From: an uncultured Nitrospira sp.
Lineage (GTDB): Bacteria; Nitrospirota; Nitrospiria; Nitrospirales; Nitrospiraceae
NCBI GenBank assembly: GCA_902500785.1
Contig: CABVRW010000014.1
Span: 1 to 64,000, forward strand
DNA length: 64,000 nt
Reading direction: 5' to 3'
A model generated the notes under the pieces. The model did no database searches, was not told the origin of the DNA, and saw nothing but the letters and a program-made list of their open reading frames with translations. Within the stretch, counting starts at the first letter, position 1. Each line of letters starts with the position of its first letter. The position numbers and the translations under genes are program-made. This document shows positions 52,838 through 61,500 of the stretch, piece by piece.

Positions 52838-53827
52838 CTATCCGGCAGGTTGCCTGACACCTTGTACCACTGCCGTGCGCTCGATTTCCTCAACCGAGAC
52901 ATATCCCCCATCGTGCATCCACTGCATGGCCTCGGCGGTGCGGTAGCAGGCGCCCTGTTCAGTATTGACAAGAATATGAACCGCAAACGCCGCCGTCCAG
53001 GCGGGGCTTGTACCAGAGGCATCTAAGAACCGATCTTTAATGATCAAGCGTCCGTCAGGACGCAGGTGGTTATAAACTTTCTTCACCAGCGCGGCATTGG
53101 TCGCGAGATCTTGGTAGTGAAGAACATCCGACATCAACACCACGTCGTAGGGACCGCCTAACGGATCGCGGTTGAAGTCACCAGGTTTCAGCACAATCCT
53201 CCCCTCAAGCCCGGCATCCTTGACGGTCCGTTCGGTCAATGGCAGTGTGGTCTGCAGATCAAAAACCGTCGCCGAGAGCTCGGGATAGACCTGGCAAAAC
53301 GCGATCGCATTCGTTCCTGCACCACCGCCGAGATCAAGCATCGTCCGAGCCTGACCCAACGCAAGCCGTTTTGCTAACTCGGGGCCACTCTGCTTCCCGA
53401 TCCGGTGCAAGACAGATAAGACATTAGCGCCCAGGCCTGGATCCGTCTCAAACACATGTTGGGTAACAGGAGACCGTCCGGTTTGAATGGCTTCTTCCAG
53501 CTTCCCCCAGTTGTTCCATTCAGCATCGTGCAATAGGAGTAAGTGTCCGACATACTGAGGTCCGTGCTTGACGAGATGGGTCGCGGCCACCGGCGTATTG
53601 CCATACAGGTCCCCGGCTTTGGATAACAACCTGATGGCTACCAGCGCATTCAACAGCAGCTCGAGCGCCCGGACGTCGACACCGAGTTTTTCGGCGGCTT
53701 CCGAGGCCGGACGGCCTCGTCCGTCCAGCGCAGAAAAGACATCTAACTTCACGGCGGTTAAGAGAATTTTCGTCTCCCAGTAGTATCCCAGCTGGAAGAC
53801 TTCGGCCAGAGACAATTCGCGAGGCAC
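52838..53827 (-). CDS. SAM-dependent O-methyltransferase (family 2)
   Basis: 329 residues. An N-terminal winged-helix dimerisation domain (LSLAEVFQLGYYWETKILLTAVKLDVFSALDG) precedes a Rossmann methyltransferase core with SAM motif ARTMLDLGGGAGTNAIAF, VFDLQTTL, and DVVLMSDVLHYQDLATNAALVKKVYNHLRPDGRLIIKD. This matches the hydroxyneurosporene/hydroxyindole O-methyltransferase family. Eight bases separate it from the DUF420 gene, so it probably heads the second oxidase run. The substrate is unknown; a quinone or heme side chain would fit the setting. Confidence 0.82.
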   Translation of the reverse strand: MPRELSLAEVFQLGYYWETKILLTAVKLDVFSALDGRGRPASEAAEKLGVDVRALELLLNALVAIRLLSKAGDLYGNTPVAATHLVKHGPQYVGHLLLLHDAEWNNWGKLEEAIQTGRSPVTQHVFETDPGLGANVLSVLHRIGKQSGPELAKRLALGQARTMLDLGGGAGTNAIAFCQVYPELSATVFDLQTTLPLTERTVKDAGLEGRIVLKPGDFNRDPLGGPYDVVLMSDVLHYQDLATNAALVKKVYNHLRPDGRLIIKDRFLDASGTSPAWTAAFAVHILVNTEQGACYRTAEAMQWMHDGGYVSVEEIERTAVVQGVRQPAG

Positions 53828-54032
53828 AGATCACCCACTCAGACAATGTGTGGTTGAAATTGGGCATCTTACCCAGTTCAGAAAGAGAAACGCAAGGCGA
53901 GGAGCGGGTATGGAATGACCCTTAAACACCAATGGCGGCGCATGTTGGACGGGGCAAGGATACAACCGAAATCAGGCGACTCGGAAGCCTGAAAGCAGGG
54001 GCCATGCAGGGCTGGACGATCACGTGGTGCGA

Positions 54033-54074
54033 CCAAACAAAAGGGGCAGTGGTCCGGTTTGAACCACTGCCCCT
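54033..54074 (-). terminator. Rho-independent terminator of the cupredoxin-like gene
   Basis: Arms 54042-54053 and 54063-54074 (12 bp, AGGGGCAGTGGT and complement), loop of nine, followed on the minus strand by TTTTGTTTGG. It lies 34 bases past the stop of the gene at 54,109. Confidence 0.88.
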
Positions 54075-54108
54075 CCGTCGCGAAGCGATCCGCGGTACAG
54101 AAACGAGA

Positions 54109-54906
54109 TTACTTGAGATCGGCCTTCAAGTTAGCCGTTCCACCTTCGGTAACCTCGACCTCGAATTCATTCAGCTTTCCTCTGCCCACGAACGGATGGA
54201 AGACAACCACCTTGTGCTTCCCAGCCGGAACGCCCTTGAGCTCGAACGATCCATCTTCCTTCACGATCGCATGGTAGGGATTGGCGACTGGGAGAAAGAA
54301 AGACTGCATGAACTCATGCTGGTCACACTGCAGGCGATAATAGCCCACCTTGTCTGCACCACCACGGAACTGCACCGGCTTGTCCAACGTGTCACCCTTC
54401 TTCGCCAGACCGATGTTGAAACCGGTGGCCGAGGAGGAGCCCTTCACCGTAAAGCTATGCGGATTGTGGAGCACACCCTGCGTGGACTTGGGATCATCAG
54501 GATCGGCATCGTGGTTTTCGACATGGAAGTTCTTGGTGTTCACCACCACACCGGCAAACGGCAGGAATTGGCAGAACTCTGCGATAACTTCCGTGCCCTT
54601 AAAGCCGTCGATGAATGACTTATCCTCGACGTCATGGACAGAAACGATCGCGTTCTTCAAGCCGCCATCCTTGCCTACTTCGATGGTCTTGAGGATACGC
54701 TTATCCCCTTGCACCAGGCTCGTGTCCGGAAGCTTGGGGCAGAACTTGGGGTTAGGGAATTTCGCAAAGGAGAACTCCTTCTGCTCTGCTTTCCCGGCAT
54801 AAGTCACTTTCCCGGAGATCGTACCACCGGCAAACGAGGCGAGAGGCGCAGCCAAAAATGCTGCGGCCGCAACGCCAAATGCTAATTTCATTGCACCCTT
54901 CTTCAT
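54109..54906 (-). CDS. Exported cupredoxin-like protein with C-terminal carboxypeptidase-regulatory-type domain, copy 1
   Basis: 265 residues with a clear signal peptide (MKKGAMKLAFGVAAAAFLAAPLASFA). The first part reads GGTISGKVTYAGKAEQKEF, with a C in NPKFCPKLP; the middle has VVVNTKNFHVENHDADPDDP and NPHSF. The copper-like region is YYRLQCDQHEFMQSFFLPVANPYHAI, followed by DGSFELKGVPAGKHKVVVFHP. H-C-H arrangement suggests one copper site in a cupredoxin fold. A single-gene unit ended by a strong terminator. Domain order matches the protein at 57,149-58,075. Confidence 0.72.
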   Translation of the reverse strand: MKKGAMKLAFGVAAAAFLAAPLASFAGGTISGKVTYAGKAEQKEFSFAKFPNPKFCPKLPDTSLVQGDKRILKTIEVGKDGGLKNAIVSVHDVEDKSFIDGFKGTEVIAEFCQFLPFAGVVVNTKNFHVENHDADPDDPKSTQGVLHNPHSFTVKGSSSATGFNIGLAKKGDTLDKPVQFRGGADKVGYYRLQCDQHEFMQSFFLPVANPYHAIVKEDGSFELKGVPAGKHKVVVFHPFVGRGKLNEFEVEVTEGGTANLKADLK

Positions 54907-55084
54907 GTCACTGCCTCCTTGTAATGAACATTAGACCGAACAACCACTACCATCAACACTCAGTCGCAACAATTTCTTTCAAATGGACGTGGCTCAACCT
55001 CGACCGCGTTCTAGGCCTCTGAACTTTTCTCTATACTGGAATCATACTCGCACTGTCAACTTGAAATCCAGCCTCCCTCAGCAC

Positions 55085-56482
55085 TTAGGACTTCGCATGC
55101 TTGGGCGAGGGTTTCGCATGGTTGAGAATACGCGCGATCGACCCGCCCACAGTCGCCCGAACCGCATCATCTTCATCATGCAAGGCCGCCCTCAGGATCG
55201 GCAACACTTCCTCCCCACCGATTTGGCCGAGCGATCTGGCCGCAGCGATGCGAGGACGCGGAATCGGGTCCTTCAGCATGCCGGCGAGAAACTCAACCGC
55301 AGCTTTTGTGTTGGCGCCATGGGCCCTCCCCGCCGCTTTACCAGCCGCGGAACGAGCGCCAGGATCATTATGTTGCGCCAAATCATACAGCTCCCCGCCA
55401 ACAGCTTCAAACGGCTCCTCAACCCGCAACAACGCCGACACCACGGCCGCCTTTACCACCGGGTTCGGATCGGCCAACGCTTTCCTCAGCGCGGGCAGAG
55501 AATCCTTTACTCCCAATTCACCCAAGCTGATTGCCGCCGAGGTTTTAACCGCCGGAATTTTGTCCTCAAGCGCACGCTCCAGCGGAGGAATACCTTGCAC
55601 CTTCCCAAGGTCACCCAGGGCCGCGGCGGCGGCTCCCCGCACAGAAGGTTGCGTGTGCGTGATAGCCTCAAGAAGAATCGACAACCCGCGCGCATCCTTT
55701 ACTTCCCCGACCATCCGCAACGCCGTCGCACGCTCTTCAGGATTGGGGGCCGAAGCGGCCTTCTGCACCGTGTCCCACATCGTCGTCTGACCCGTATGAT
55801 AGAGCGCTCCCGCAGCAGCAAGGCGTACAGCCGGCTGTTCATCCTTCAACGCCCGCTCAAGCAGCGGAATCACCGAACGGTCCCCGCTTTTCCCCAACAC
55901 CTTCAGCACGGTCGCCTTCACGAGTCCAGCCTGATCTTCTAAGGCATTCCGCAATCTGGGCGAACGCCGCCCGGCTTCCAGTTTCCCCAAGGCTTCTGCC
56001 GCCAGCGCACGCACCAAGCCTGATCCATCGCTTAATCCATCCTCCAGGGCGGGGATCGTCTCCGGAGAATCCACGTCTTTCAATGCCGTGTAGGCAGCGC
56101 CTCGCATTTGCTCCCGCATGTCTTTCAGGAGCACGTACACGAACCCCAGCGCCACCTCTTTCAAGAGCGCGCGGTCTTCCCGCTTCATGACCTGTTCGAG
56201 TTGCTCGTACTCGACTAATGCATCCTTGGGCTTCCCCAGATAGATCAAGGAGCGAATCTTAAGGCGCCTGGTCTCCGGCTGAGGCCCCTGCTCTTTGGTC
56301 ACCTGTTCGACGAGATCCAGAGTCTCCTGATACTGTCTCTTGTCGAACGCCGCCTGCGCCTCCTTCACCGAACGCGCAACCGCAACGGACGGCCACAGAC
56401 ACACCAGTGGCCCGGACAAGGCCGCCAGTGCCATCCACCCGCTCACTGTCCGAAGCCAGCCCAACTTACCGTGCGATACCAT
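55085..56482 (-). CDS. Exported HEAT-repeat protein
   Basis: 465 residues. Signal peptide MVSHGKLGWLRTVSGWMALAALSGPLVCLW...VAVA, a short helical region resembling TPR (residues 40-110), then at least nine HEAT or PBS-lyase-type repeats such as SGLVRALAAEALGKLEAG, PAVRLAAAGALYHTGQT, PSVRGAAAAALGDLGKV, PAVKTSAAISLGELGVK and PRPRIAAARSLGQIGGE. Such solenoids bind proteins. The start at 56482 has AGGAAAG before it. Probably co-transcribed with the upstream LolA-like gene. Confidence 0.8.
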   Translation of the reverse strand: MVSHGKLGWLRTVSGWMALAALSGPLVCLWPSVAVARSVKEAQAAFDKRQYQETLDLVEQVTKEQGPQPETRRLKIRSLIYLGKPKDALVEYEQLEQVMKREDRALLKEVALGFVYVLLKDMREQMRGAAYTALKDVDSPETIPALEDGLSDGSGLVRALAAEALGKLEAGRRSPRLRNALEDQAGLVKATVLKVLGKSGDRSVIPLLERALKDEQPAVRLAAAGALYHTGQTTMWDTVQKAASAPNPEERATALRMVGEVKDARGLSILLEAITHTQPSVRGAAAAALGDLGKVQGIPPLERALEDKIPAVKTSAAISLGELGVKDSLPALRKALADPNPVVKAAVVSALLRVEEPFEAVGGELYDLAQHNDPGARSAAGKAAGRAHGANTKAAVEFLAGMLKDPIPRPRIAAARSLGQIGGEEVLPILRAALHDEDDAVRATVGGSIARILNHAKPSPKHAKS

Positions 56483-56511
56483 GCGATTCTTTCCTGGTCG
56501 TGCCACAGGCG

Positions 56512-57117
56512 CTACCCTCTCTCTTGTGTTGCAGATGTGGGAACCCAACGTTGATATCCCGTCGGTTCCTCAAAATAGTATTCAGGTTGGGAAGACAGCC
56601 GGAAGCGCACGTACTCAATGGACCAATCCCGATCCTGGCTTACCAATTTCAACACCACGCCTGTCTCGTCATCCACCCATTCATAAAACCGCTCGTTCCG
56701 GCCGTTGTAGTCCACCCGAACCTCGTAGAGCTTGGATGTACGCCCAACGGTCGTGGCATCGCCCACTAAATTTCGATTCGTTTCTCCCGGGAGAGTGGGC
56801 TGGATCGGCAGGATTTCTTCGGGCTTCACGGGCACCGGAAGAATTTGCCGGCGCTGCGCCAGCAAGAACCAAGACTCACGCTTATCCAATCGAATGATTT
56901 CTATACTGGAATAGCCCAGCTCAGTCTTGACCGCATACTTGTACTCCAGGCGGATGCGGTCGCCTTTTGCAAAAACCTGAGCCTCGAAACGACGTCCCTC
57001 AACACGCTTCACCAGCGAGGCAGAAAACTCAACCTGCCCCACAGGGGATCGGCCATCCTCTTCCGAGGCCTGCCCCACACCGGACAAACAGAGGATCCCT
57101 ACAAGACCAGCCTCCAC
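56512..57117 (-). CDS. Exported protein with LolA-like character
   Basis: About 201 residues. Beta-rich sequence with alternating strands (FSASLVKRVEGRRFEAQVFAKGDRIRLEYKY, YSSIEIIRLDKRESWFLLAQRRQILPV, SKLYEVRVDYNGRNERFYEWVDDETGVVLKLVSQD), the pattern of the LolA/LolB or DUF4412 fold. The start is a problem: no ATG lies in frame near a ribosome site. GTG 57117 gives a signal peptide without a positive head; a positive head (KQRWGRLSGW) lies upstream in frame, overlapping the next gene's stop. Function unknown. Confidence 0.55.
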   Translation of the reverse strand: MEAGLVGILCLSGVGQASEEDGRSPVGQVEFSASLVKRVEGRRFEAQVFAKGDRIRLEYKYAVKTELGYSSIEIIRLDKRESWFLLAQRRQILPVPVKPEEILPIQPTLPGETNRNLVGDATTVGRTSKLYEVRVDYNGRNERFYEWVDDETGVVLKLVSQDRDWSIEYVRFRLSSQPEYYFEEPTGYQRWVPTSATQERG

Positions 57118-57148
57118 GAACCAGCCTGAGAGCCGCCCCCATCGTTGC

Positions 57149-58075
57149 TTAGTGTTGATGCTCCACCAACGGCCTAATCTCCACCGGATGACCGAGAGAC
57201 TCCAGGCCGAAACGGGGATTGTCCATGACCCTGTAGGACGTGCGAGTACCCTTCGGAGCGGGCAGCGCCACATGTTCCGCAGTCGTGCCGTCAGGACCGA
57301 CCGTAATCGTCCGGGTCACCCCCGGCCCTGCCTGCGGATGCCAGACCACCAGCTGATACGTCCCCGGAGGCACGTTCTCTATCTTGAAGGCCCCTTCGTC
57401 ATCCGTCACCGCATAGTACGGATTGTTGACGGCCATCGCCCAACTCTCCATATAGGCATGAAAGCCGCACTGCATGTAAAACGTCCGCCGCCCCTTGTTC
57501 AGATAGACCGGTCCGAGCAAGGATTTCCCCGGTGCATGGTTATGGATGGCATGAATATTCCCTCGTTGATGCTGATGGTTCAGGATCAGCGGGGTATTGA
57601 ACAACACGCGCGCCCCGGCCTCCGGCGAGGTTTCATAGCCCTGAATGTCGTGCATGACCGGATCCATGTTCACCACTTCCACCGCATGACCATTGCGCAC
57701 AATCGTCATCCAAGGACCGAACACGCAGTCGCGCGCTTCGATCAACGGCACCGAGAGATCAAAGGGTTTTCCGGCTTCGATTCCCTCAAGAAGCACGACG
57801 GCATTCTTCAGTCCGCTCTCAGCATTCACCACAAAGTCACGAAGCAGGCGCCAGCCCTTCCCGTTTGAAATCCGGCCGCAATAGGCGGGGTCCGGAAAGG
57901 TAATGAGATTGAACGCCTTAGGATCCGGAACGGCGCCCGACAAAGTCACTTGCCCTTCAACCGTTCCACCATGCTGCACATCGATGATGTCATAGGCTGA
58001 GACCGGAGGTGTAATCTGACACAACCAGACGAGGAGTGCAAAACAACTGAGCCAGCAGGAATGAGTCACCCTCAT
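57149..58075 (-). CDS. Exported cupredoxin-like protein with C-terminal carboxypeptidase-regulatory-type domain, copy 2
   Basis: 308 residues. Signal peptide MRVTHSCWLSCFALLVWLCQITPPVSA, then GGTVEGQVTLSGAVPDPKAF, a middle strand region with VEVVNMDPVMHDIQGYE, NHQHQRGNIHAIHNHAPGK (His-rich) and the copper-like motif FYMQCGFHAYMESWAMAVNNPYYAV, then a regulatory-type beta sandwich (GAFKIENVPPGTYQLVVWHP). GAGGG lies five bases before ATG 58075. It shares motif order with the protein at 54,109 and carries more histidines. Confidence 0.72.
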   Translation of the reverse strand: MRVTHSCWLSCFALLVWLCQITPPVSAYDIIDVQHGGTVEGQVTLSGAVPDPKAFNLITFPDPAYCGRISNGKGWRLLRDFVVNAESGLKNAVVLLEGIEAGKPFDLSVPLIEARDCVFGPWMTIVRNGHAVEVVNMDPVMHDIQGYETSPEAGARVLFNTPLILNHQHQRGNIHAIHNHAPGKSLLGPVYLNKGRRTFYMQCGFHAYMESWAMAVNNPYYAVTDDEGAFKIENVPPGTYQLVVWHPQAGPGVTRTITVGPDGTTAEHVALPAPKGTRTSYRVMDNPRFGLESLGHPVEIRPLVEHQH

Positions 58076-58439
58076 AGTGTCCCTCTTTCTCATTCGAATA
58101 GACCGTAGGGAATTTGCCGCTGCAATGCGTGACAAATATCCACCACCTTTCCAAACGATTCGGGCCCGCGGTGCCGATTTCCTCGATCGCATGAAGGCTG
58201 CGTCGCCCATTGAGAGGCTGAACCAAGCATCAGCGGGAGACCATCCACTTTTCAGAGATGGTTACTTCCTGCTTTACCATCGTGACCAATTCGGAAAGGT
58301 AGGCTTGTCACGCATGTTGAGAATGCAACGAGTCGGGCCGTTCACCTGCCTGCATCCAATCACAAATCCATTGTCGGCAGAAGCCAGACTCCGACGGCTC
58401 CAGGCACTTCTTTCATCATACACAATCATCGCCGCATAA
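58076..58439. other. Upstream region of the cupredoxin-like gene, no gene seen
   Basis: A stretch of 364 bases between the start of the gene ending at 57,149 and the terminator of the multicopper oxidase. Open frames exist on both strands but lack ribosome sites and protein character. It presumably holds the leftward promoter, which I could not place. Confidence 0.5.
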
Positions 58440-58473
58440 CAAAAGGGGGGAGCCCTTTCAGGCTCCCCCCTTT
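58440..58473 (-). terminator. Rho-independent terminator of the multicopper oxidase gene
   Basis: Arms 58442-58454 and 58461-58473 (AAAGGGGGGAGCC and complement), loop CTTTCA. On the minus strand the stem is followed by TGTTATG, giving a short T-rich end. It lies 36 bases beyond the stop codon. Confidence 0.8.
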
Positions 58474-58508
58474 CTCACCACACCTCCTGGGAGATGTGAC
58501 CAGTCAGC

Positions 58509-61500
58509 CTACTTTGCCGCGACAGGCATCGCATGTGCGGTCGGCTGTTCCACCTCAGCACTCTTGGTGCCGGAGCCGGCTCCAGCTAACGGCAACAATC
58601 GCGTATCGCCGGATGGCAATACCCGGACATAACCCCACTGGCCGGATTGCGAATATGGCAATCGCTGATTGCTATACACATAGTCGCCCGCCAAACGGTA
58701 CGGACCACCAGCCGAGGGGAGGAATGCGTCGAGCACTTCTGACCCGGAATATTCGACCACACTGATTTGGTCGGCGCCGCGCATGAAAGGCTCGATCGGC
58801 CATTCATGTTTCTCGACGCTGAACATTCCGTTCTGTTCATTGCTGACACCCAACACATGGATACGCACCGGGTCCCCGGCATGCGCCTCGATGATCGGGG
58901 TCACCGGATCTTCCGGCTTGTCCGCCTTACACGGCTGGAACACCTTACCGAGCGAGCAGCCCTCCTCCTCGCGGAACTTGTAGGGTTCCGACCGGTAGTT
59001 AACGCCGGTCAAACCCGCCACGTTCTGCACGTAGGGCATAAAGCTCGTGCCGATGATGTTGTCTTCATCCTGAAAGAACAACGCCACGTCACGATAATTC
59101 GCCCGCATTTCATTGCCCGGCACCGAACGATCGATAATGACATCAGCCGCCCAGGCATTTTTATTGGACAGATCCGCGCCGGTCTTAGGATCACGATACT
59201 TGGATCCCTTCGGTCCGACCACGACGGCTCCGAACAAGCCGTTCCTCGGATTGAGCATGACATTACCCCAATCCCACACCAACGAGGTCGTTTCCCCATT
59301 GAATGGATCGGCGTAATAGGTGTAGTCCCGCTCGGCCCCCGGAGCCACGGTTTGGTCACCCGGATTGTTCCCCACGTTCGCGCCCAAAGAATCCTTCGGA
59401 TCGAAGGCCAGGCCGATCGCAGAGAAGGAGGCCTTGCTGTCCTTCATCTTGTTTTTCAAATGGACCTTGACGCAATCACCCGTATTCACACGAAGCGTCA
59501 ACGGCATCGGATGCATTCCCCCTGCCACTTTCGCCGTGTCTTCCTCCAAAGCATAAATCTTGGCTTGGGGATTGGTCATTAGAATTTTGCGTTCGAAGTC
59601 TACCTCGATGGATTCCGGCGCCTTCGGGTTGAACTTCATGCCGGCATAGTCCATCGCAACCACATTGAACTGCTTGACGGGAGCATCGGCGGGACACACC
59701 GGCAAAGCCTTCGGCATCACGCCCTTGCTTGAGAAGCCCGCGGGCAACTTCTTCAAATCACCTTGCTCCTTATCGTGCACTCGGATGATTCCCCAGCCAC
59801 CCTCGGAGAATTTCGAGGAACGGCCGTTAAAGTGGATGTAGTCGCCGGCTAGATGCCGTGACCCGCCTGCCTCAGGAACCACCAGGTCATACCGCTCTGC
59901 AATACCGATATGAATCGAATTCTTTCGATTGGCATCCGACGCATACCGCTCGGTCCAGAACGTATGGCCGGACAGGGTCCAGACCATCGACTCGTTCATG
60001 AGGGTGTGCAACAGACGAAAGACCATCGTGTCCCCGACATACGCGCGCAAGGTCGGCGTATAGGGATCGCCATGGACCAAGCTGCTGAAAATCTGTGACG
60101 AATCAGGATTCGTCGCCAACCGCTGTGCAACCGGCGCCGCCCTGAAGTTCAAGCCGCTGCCGGTGGTGTGCGTACCACCGTTCAAGAACGGCATCGGCGT
60201 CATGTAGATCTTCTCCGGCATCATGAACGACACGGTCTTTCCTGCCTCAAGCGCCACTTCGATCGGCTGCCCGGGAGGATTGCCCGCTGTCACGATGTTG
60301 ACGGTGTGTGGCACGGTGTCATGCACTTGCACCATCAGTTCGCGGAAGCTGTTGTTCACGCCATGGCCGACCGGCTCATTCGTATGAATGTCTGCGATCG
60401 GACCGCTGCGGATCAGCTTTCCGGTCTTTGGATCATGGTAGGTCGATCCGACCGGCTCGGCAATGAACGTCCCGAAGCCGCCGTGTGGCCACGTGGTCGC
60501 GCCGAATGCATGGTCATGCCAGAACACCGTGCCCACGTCCGCGTCGACCCAGAACCGCTGCCGCACGAACTCGACCGTCACGATGTCATTGGCAGGATGA
60601 TCGTGCTTCAGCCCTTTGGCCAACGTGATCGTATTGCCATTGATCGCCTTGATACGGGAAATTTCATTGCCCTTTACATTGTCGGCACCCACGAGGATCA
60701 GCGTGCCAACGTGATACTGCTTGGCATTCTTCACCGTGATCGTGTTCGCGCCTTTTTTCGCCGGCGCGGTGAACACGGTGTTCATCGGGACAGGGAGTCC
60801 CTTCGCATTCTTCTTCTCCAGCATCGTGAACGGACGCACCGATTGCTCATAGGAGAATCCGGTGATCACGCCGTCGGACGCCTGATTGTCGAACTGTAAG
60901 AAATGCCAGTGGGTGTTGATCTTCGACGACTGAAAGTTCGTGTAGTCGTCGTCGTCCCACTCGCTGGTCAAGGTCCAATCCACGCAATCGTAGATATTGC
61001 CGCGGACGACCAGCGGATACTTCAGATCGTCGTTCTTCCGGATGTCGGCCTCTTCTTCATGCAACACATAGATCAACCCGTTCGGATCCACCACCGGTGG
61101 CTCCTTGCCGATCTTTCTGGCGATGGTGATCGGGAGCTTGATGAAGTGGACATTGTAGCTCTTTCGGCCGGCGTTTTCCGGACAGAGGCTCCAATTGCCG
61201 TTTTCACCAGGCAAGGCCTGATCGACGCTCTCCTCCCCGTTGGCATCTCGGCGGATCATCTCCAGCCAAGGCGCACCCACGTGGTTCGGGGAGAACATGA
61301 CGCGCTTTCCGAAGTGCGGAGTGAGGTGAGGCCAGGCAACCTTACCGGTCAACGGCTCAAAGGTGATCGGGTGCCGCTTCCCCGGATGAGTCGATTTATA
61401 CTTAGGATTATCGATCGTGCTTTCCGGTTCACTCAACGCACGGGTGCCTTCCCAGGCCCAATCCAACACCGTGGCATCGTAGGAGACGATCTGTCCCTTT

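Noticed and set aside
53932-54618. 228-codon plus-strand frame opposite the cupredoxin-like gene
   Set aside because: Passes straight through the terminator at 54,042-54,074 and is the complement of a gene with signal peptide and copper-like motif.
54983-55942. 319-codon plus-strand frame
   Set aside because: Antisense of the HEAT-repeat gene, whose repeats are unmistakable.
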